34,844 nucleotides of DNA. It comes from Candidatus Atribacteria bacterium. Lineage in GTDB: Bacteria; Atribacterota; Atribacteria; Atribacterales; JASGLU01. The stretch is from positions 1-34,844 of the forward strand of contig JASGLU010000017.1 of NCBI GenBank assembly GCA_030156825.1, given 5' to 3'. Numbering within the stretch: the stretch's first letter is position 1; each line of letters opens with the position of its first letter. Below are positions 31,863 to 34,844 of this stretch, in pieces. Below the pieces are notes generated by a model. That model searched no databases, was not told the origin of the DNA, and worked only from the letters and a program-made list of their open reading frames with translations. Position numbers and translations under genes: made by a program.

Positions 31863-32324
31863 ATGAGGAGAAAGGTGCGGGAAGTAGTTTTGCAAGTTCT
31901 TTTCCAAAAAGACTTGCGGGGTTTAAAAGTAAAAGATATTATTCCCACGGTTACTGTTATCTCCCAGTGGGATAAAGAAGATCAAGACTTTTTTTTGCAA
32001 CTGGTACGAGGAGTCGAAAAAGAGATAGAATTTATAGATCAAGTTTTGTCTTCCTGCACCCAACGGTGGCCGCTTAATAGAATGGCTAACGTTGATCGCA
32101 ATATTTTAAGGTTGGCTGCTTTTGAAATGATTTTTCTGCCGGAAATACCGGTAGGGGTTTCTATCAATGAAGCGGTTGAGTTGGCCAAAAAATATGGTAC
32201 TGAGTGGTCGGGAAAGTTTATTAACGGAGTCTTAGGACGATTGGCAAAGATGCTTGAAACTAATAAGATTTCCGGCAACAAGGGGGAGGGCTTCCTTTAT
32301 AACCCCCAAAAGGAGAAAAACTAA
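31863..32324 (+). CDS. nusB: Transcription antitermination protein NusB, with repeat-derived tail
   Basis: Binds boxA RNA with NusE for rRNA antitermination. The 153-aa protein has the usual all-helical body: MRRKVREVVLQVLFQ at the start, RWPLNRMANVDRNILRLAAFEMIF and VSINEAVELAKKYGTEWSGKFINGVLGRL. The last about 14 residues (GEGFLYNPQKEKN) lie in DNA that resembles, in inverted orientation, the repeat at the start of the window (TTATAACCCCC at 32297-32307 and ACTAAAAAC at 32320-32328). The native stop may thus have been replaced when a repeat was inserted. Confidence 0.93.
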   Translation: MRRKVREVVLQVLFQKDLRGLKVKDIIPTVTVISQWDKEDQDFFLQLVRGVEKEIEFIDQVLSSCTQRWPLNRMANVDRNILRLAAFEMIFLPEIPVGVSINEAVELAKKYGTEWSGKFINGVLGRLAKMLETNKISGNKGEGFLYNPQKEKN

Positions 32325-32328
32325 AAAC
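32297..32328 (-). repeat. Inverted copy of the window-start repeat in the nusB 3' end
   Basis: Reverse complement gives GTTTTTAGT, a 12-nt spacer, then GGGGGTTATAA; positions 25-50 have the same blocks in the same order with a 6-nt spacer. An adjoining G5...C5 inverted pair (32282-32286 and 32303-32307) could form a stem, as the first copy does. Confidence 0.45.
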
Positions 32329-32333
32329 TGAAA

Positions 32334-32394
32334 GGATAGGCGGACAGGTTTTCATTGTCATCTGGTGCTGCGAGGCAGCATGAGAGGTCTATCC
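32334..32394 (+). repeat. Structured repeat, copy 2 (shared 21-nt core)
   Basis: Positions 32348-32368 equal 18642-18662. The core runs into hairpin TGCTGC-GAG-GCAGCA (32366-32380). The hairpin position is kept but its sequence differs from copy 1, which suggests that structure is what matters. An outer stem GGATAGGC (32334-32341) can pair with GTCTATCC (32387-32394), with one G-U. It lies between nusB and ispA, ending 16 nt before the ispA start, so it would form in the ispA leader. Confidence 0.55.
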
Positions 32395-32409
32395 CGGAAA
32401 GGAAATAAT

Positions 32410-33291
32410 ATGATTCAGTACTTAGAGCAAAATGCCAAATTGGTAGATAGCTATTTAGAAGAAAAGTTAACTTGGGAAAAAGCCCCTTCAATCTTGGTAG
32501 AAGCTATAAAATATGGAACTTTGGGCGGTGGCAAAAAAGTGCGTTCTTCGCTCCTTTTTGCCACCGGTAATGCCTTTGGAATAGAAAGGAAAGAGCTTCT
32601 CCCTTTGGCAGGAACACTGGAGATGGTTCATTCTTTTTCTTTAATCCATGATGACTTACCTTGCATGGATAACGATGATTTTAGAAGAGGTAAACCCAGT
32701 CTCCACAAGGCTTTTGGCGAGGCGCTGGCGGTATTGGCCGGCGACGCACTTTTAGTAGAGGGAATCAGTCTGACAATAAGAGATGCGAATTTTCTTTCTC
32801 ATTTTGGTTCAGAAAAAATTTTGCAATCGATCCAAATTTTGCTTGAAGCTTTAGGGGTAGAAGGAATGGTAGGGGGTCAGGTTCTGGATATTGAAGGGGA
32901 AGGTAAAAAGGTGAGTCAGGAACAGATTTTAGAAATATACCGGCTAAAAACTGCCTGCCTGATCCGAGCTGCTATTCTTTGTGGAGCTATCCTGGGGAAT
33001 GCTTCCTCCCAAGAGCAAGAGCGACTGGATAAATTTGGTTGGCTTATCGGGGAATGTTTTCAGCTAAAAGATGACATTTTGGACCTAACTGGAGAAAGCG
33101 AACAGTTAGGTAAAACTATTGGCAAAGATTTACTTCAAGATAAAGCTACCTTAATTAAAGTTAAGGGGTTGGATTCAGCTCAAGCAATCTTAAAGGAGAA
33201 ATTTACCCAGGCTAAATCCTTGTTGCCGGATGAAGATCGATATCAACTTTTACTGGGTCTGGCTAAATTCATAGTGGAAAGGGAACGCTAA
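32410..33291 (+). CDS. ispA: Polyprenyl synthetase (farnesyl/geranylgeranyl diphosphate synthase)
   Basis: Condenses isopentenyl diphosphate with allylic diphosphates to make C15-C20 chains for quinones and cell-wall carriers. At 293 aa it has GGKKVRS, the first aspartate motif HDDLPCMDNDDFRRGKPS, LAGDALL, GGQVLDIEGE, KTACLIRA and the second motif FQLKDDILD. The first motif is of the bacterial DDxxxxD type, so FPP synthase is most likely. The start chosen is ATG 32410 with GGAAAGGA; an in-frame extension to 32365 belongs to the structured repeat. xseA and xseB, usual upstream neighbours, are absent. Confidence 0.93.
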   Translation: MIQYLEQNAKLVDSYLEEKLTWEKAPSILVEAIKYGTLGGGKKVRSSLLFATGNAFGIERKELLPLAGTLEMVHSFSLIHDDLPCMDNDDFRRGKPSLHKAFGEALAVLAGDALLVEGISLTIRDANFLSHFGSEKILQSIQILLEALGVEGMVGGQVLDIEGEGKKVSQEQILEIYRLKTACLIRAAILCGAILGNASSQEQERLDKFGWLIGECFQLKDDILDLTGESEQLGKTIGKDLLQDKATLIKVKGLDSAQAILKEKFTQAKSLLPDEDRYQLLLGLAKFIVERER

Positions 33292-33293
33292 AG

Positions 33294-34124
33294 ATGAAGA
33301 GAAGCGGGAAGAGCAAAACTCGCTTAGATGAATTGTTAGTAGAAAGAGGATACTGTCCAAGCCGAGAAAGAGCCAAGCGAATGGTTATAGAAGGCAAGGT
33401 TAAAATACCAGGCTACTCTAAGCCGGTAAAACCCGCTAACTGTTTTGACCCGGATGTTACTATCCAATTGGTTGAGGCACCTCCCTATGTAAGTCGGGGA
33501 GGGGAAAAATTGGAAAAGGCACTTCGAGAATTTTCTTTGGACCCTGCCGGCTTAGTCTTTGCCGATATTGGAGCTTCTACTGGGGGGTTCACCGATTGTC
33601 TCCTGCAACACGATGCCTCCCGGGTATACGCAATCGATGTAGGATACGGCCAGCTCCATGAAAAAGTGCGATCTGACCCCCGGGTGGTGGTTCGAGATCG
33701 AACTAACGCTCGTTACCTGACCCCTGATGATTTTCCCGAGCTCATGGATGGAGTGGTAGTAGATGTTTCTTTTATCTCGCTTCGCCTTTTATTTAGTCCC
33801 ATTTATCAGATTTTAAAGCCGGGAGGGGTTTTGTTGACTTTGATTAAGCCTCAATTTGAGGTTGGTAAATCTCAAGTAGGGAAAAGGGGGATAGTGAAGA
33901 GAAAAGAGCTTCATTGTCAGGTTCTAAACCAGATAGTTGAAGCCGCCAATGAAAATTCATTTGTGCTCAAGGGGTTGGCCTTCTCTCCTCTTACAGGAGC
34001 TAAAGGAAATATCGAGTTTTTAGCTTACTGGAGAAAAGCGAAAAGGGAATGTTGCCCCGAAAGAGAGTGGGGTGAGATTATAGCTCAGTTAGTAGAAGAA
34101 ACTCACCGTAATTTTGGAGTTTAA
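33294..34124 (+). CDS. tlyA: TlyA family rRNA 2'-O-methyltransferase/haemolysin-like
   Basis: Probably methylates rRNA; the haemolysin label is historic. The 276-aa protein has an N-terminal S4 RNA-binding domain (about 1-65, RLDELLVERGYCPSRERAKRMV) and an FtsJ-like methyltransferase domain (YVSRGGEKLEKAL, ADIGASTGGFTDCLL for SAM binding, DVSFISLR and LIKPQFE). It follows ispA after 2 nt. dxs, normally in between, is missing. The coupling suggests the same operon as the isoprenoid and NAD kinase genes. Confidence 0.93.
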   Translation: MKRSGKSKTRLDELLVERGYCPSRERAKRMVIEGKVKIPGYSKPVKPANCFDPDVTIQLVEAPPYVSRGGEKLEKALREFSLDPAGLVFADIGASTGGFTDCLLQHDASRVYAIDVGYGQLHEKVRSDPRVVVRDRTNARYLTPDDFPELMDGVVVDVSFISLRLLFSPIYQILKPGGVLLTLIKPQFEVGKSQVGKRGIVKRKELHCQVLNQIVEAANENSFVLKGLAFSPLTGAKGNIEFLAYWRKAKRECCPEREWGEIIAQLVEETHRNFGV

Positions 34125-34126
34125 AA

Positions 34127-34654
34127 ATGGAAAAATGGTGGCAAATTGGTCTTTTTTTACTAATCTTCTCTTTAGTAGTAGTCTGGGTTACAATAAAATT
34201 CAGTCAAAAAATCAAAGCAAGAAAATTACATAAATTAGTCTCTCAAGGTAGAAAAGCAGAAAGAGAAGCGGTTTCTTTTCTCCAACAAAAAGGATATCAG
34301 ATTTTGCAAGAGCAAGTAGAGAAAAATTTTTTTCTTAGAGTTGACGGTCAAAAAGTGAAGTGTAATGTGCGAGCCGATTTTTTAGTTAAAAAGGGGAGAA
34401 AGTTGTTTGTAGCTGAAGTAAAAACCGGCCATCAAGCTACTAACTATACTCGGCCAACGGTAAGGAGGCAATTGTTGGAGTATTACTGGGTATACCAAAC
34501 TAAAGGTGTTTTATTGGTCGATGGCGAAAATTGGCAAATTCGGCAAATTGATTTTCCACAATCATCCAAAAAGGTTAATCGGTTAGAGATATTTATTTGG
34601 AGTTCGGTTTTTCTACTAATTGGGTTTGTTCTTAGCCAATGGATAACAATCTAA
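34127..34654 (+). CDS. Membrane-anchored PD-(D/E)XK-like nuclease, function unknown
   Basis: A 175-aa protein with a transmembrane helix at each end (about 6-24 and 153-172) and a soluble middle. The middle fits the restriction-endonuclease-like fold: GRKAEREAVSFLQQKGYQI (E45, E47), an ADFLV strand with D84, AEVKTG with E97 and K99, and RRQLLEYYW with Q115, like Holliday-junction resolvase or NERD-type proteins. Catalytic function is inferred from the motif only. It sits 2 nt after tlyA and overlaps the NAD kinase start by 16 nt, so it is firmly in the operon. Confidence 0.7.
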   Translation: MEKWWQIGLFLLIFSLVVVWVTIKFSQKIKARKLHKLVSQGRKAEREAVSFLQQKGYQILQEQVEKNFFLRVDGQKVKCNVRADFLVKKGRKLFVAEVKTGHQATNYTRPTVRRQLLEYYWVYQTKGVLLVDGENWQIRQIDFPQSSKKVNRLEIFIWSSVFLLIGFVLSQWITI

Positions 34655-34844
34655 TTAAAAAAATTCATATCTTTATCAAAAAGGATAACCCACGGGTTAG
34701 AGAAAAAGCTTTAGAATTAAACAGTTTTTTTTCTTCCTGGGGGGTGAAGAGCGAAATTATCTCGCACAAAGAAGAGCTGGAAAAGTCTGACCTTTTGCCG
34801 GATATGGTTTTTGTCTTGGGAGGCGATGGAACCTTTCTTTTAGC
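34639..34844 (+). CDS. nadK: NAD kinase, N-terminal part (cut by window end)
   Basis: Phosphorylates NAD to NADP. Only 68 residues are in the window. The ATG at 34639 lies inside the end of the previous gene; the frame then runs open to the edge. The N-terminal half of the Rossmann-like domain (KKIHIFIKKDNPRVREKAL) leads to the conserved FVLGGDGTFLL (GGDG at residues 61-64), which identifies the family. The position after tlyA is the usual one. Confidence 0.93.
   Translation, partial: MDNNLIKKIHIFIKKDNPRVREKALELNSFFSSWGVKSEIISHKEELEKSDLLPDMVFVLGGDGTFLL

Overview
The window (about 40% GC by eye) comes from a bacterium with an outer membrane. An LptD/OstA-like outer-membrane protein and three adjacent exported proteins sit beside a low-GC, Firmicutes-like housekeeping cluster (aroB-aroQ-pepP-efp-asp23-nusB-ispA-tlyA-nadK), next to oligopeptide transport and sugar-type genes. 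This mix fits a fermentative anaerobe of a deep-branching diderm group; Atribacterota is my best guess. That is inference from gene content, not from a marker gene search.

Layout. 1-278: palindromic repeat debris and a promoter. 279-2345: malQ. 2422-10125: a long + strand operon with two paralogous M29/NicX-fold metalloproteins, then a complete dipeptide/oligopeptide ABC importer (binding protein, two permeases, two ATPases). A perfect 46-bp palindrome lies between the binding protein and the permeases. 10199-10645: a PspC-domain membrane protein. 10828-16369: an envelope operon of two exported proteins of unknown function, an LptD-like protein and an SF1 helicase, converging on a secreted PsbP-like protein (16363-16917, minus). 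17133-19815: a URO-D family methyltransferase-like gene, a 390-bp stretch full of hairpins, and a LacI-type regulator whose ribosome binding site is buried in a 37-bp palindromic operator.

19816-20814 is a scrap yard: the C-terminal end of an AlbA_2-type ATP-binding protein, the N-terminal end of a type I restriction specificity subunit, and the left end of an IS21-like element with the first residues of IstA. Two small accessory genes follow (pRiA4b ORF-3 family and a HEPN-like protein), then an ECF vitamin transporter S component. 22321-24642 (minus) encodes a phosphomannomutase/phosphoglucomutase and an SDR epimerase, divergent from a class II aldolase and a three-cofactor flavin oxidoreductase (24747-27644), which end at a hairpin.

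27782-34844 is the conserved housekeeping run. It starts with a prepilin-like protein and continues through shikimate enzymes, PepP, EF-P, Asp23, NusB, prenyl synthase, TlyA and a membrane-anchored PD-(D/E)XK-like nuclease, and is cut by the window edge inside NAD kinase. The usual xseA, xseB and dxs are missing between nusB and tlyA; in the nusB-ispA gap sits a structured repeat whose conserved 21-nt core also occurs upstream of the LacI-type gene.

No rRNA, tRNA or CRISPR array is visible. The least explained items are the shared structured repeat, the LacI operator over its own ribosome binding site, the H/E-split M29-like pair tied to a peptide importer, and the overlapping pRiA4b/HEPN pair in a decayed defence-type region.
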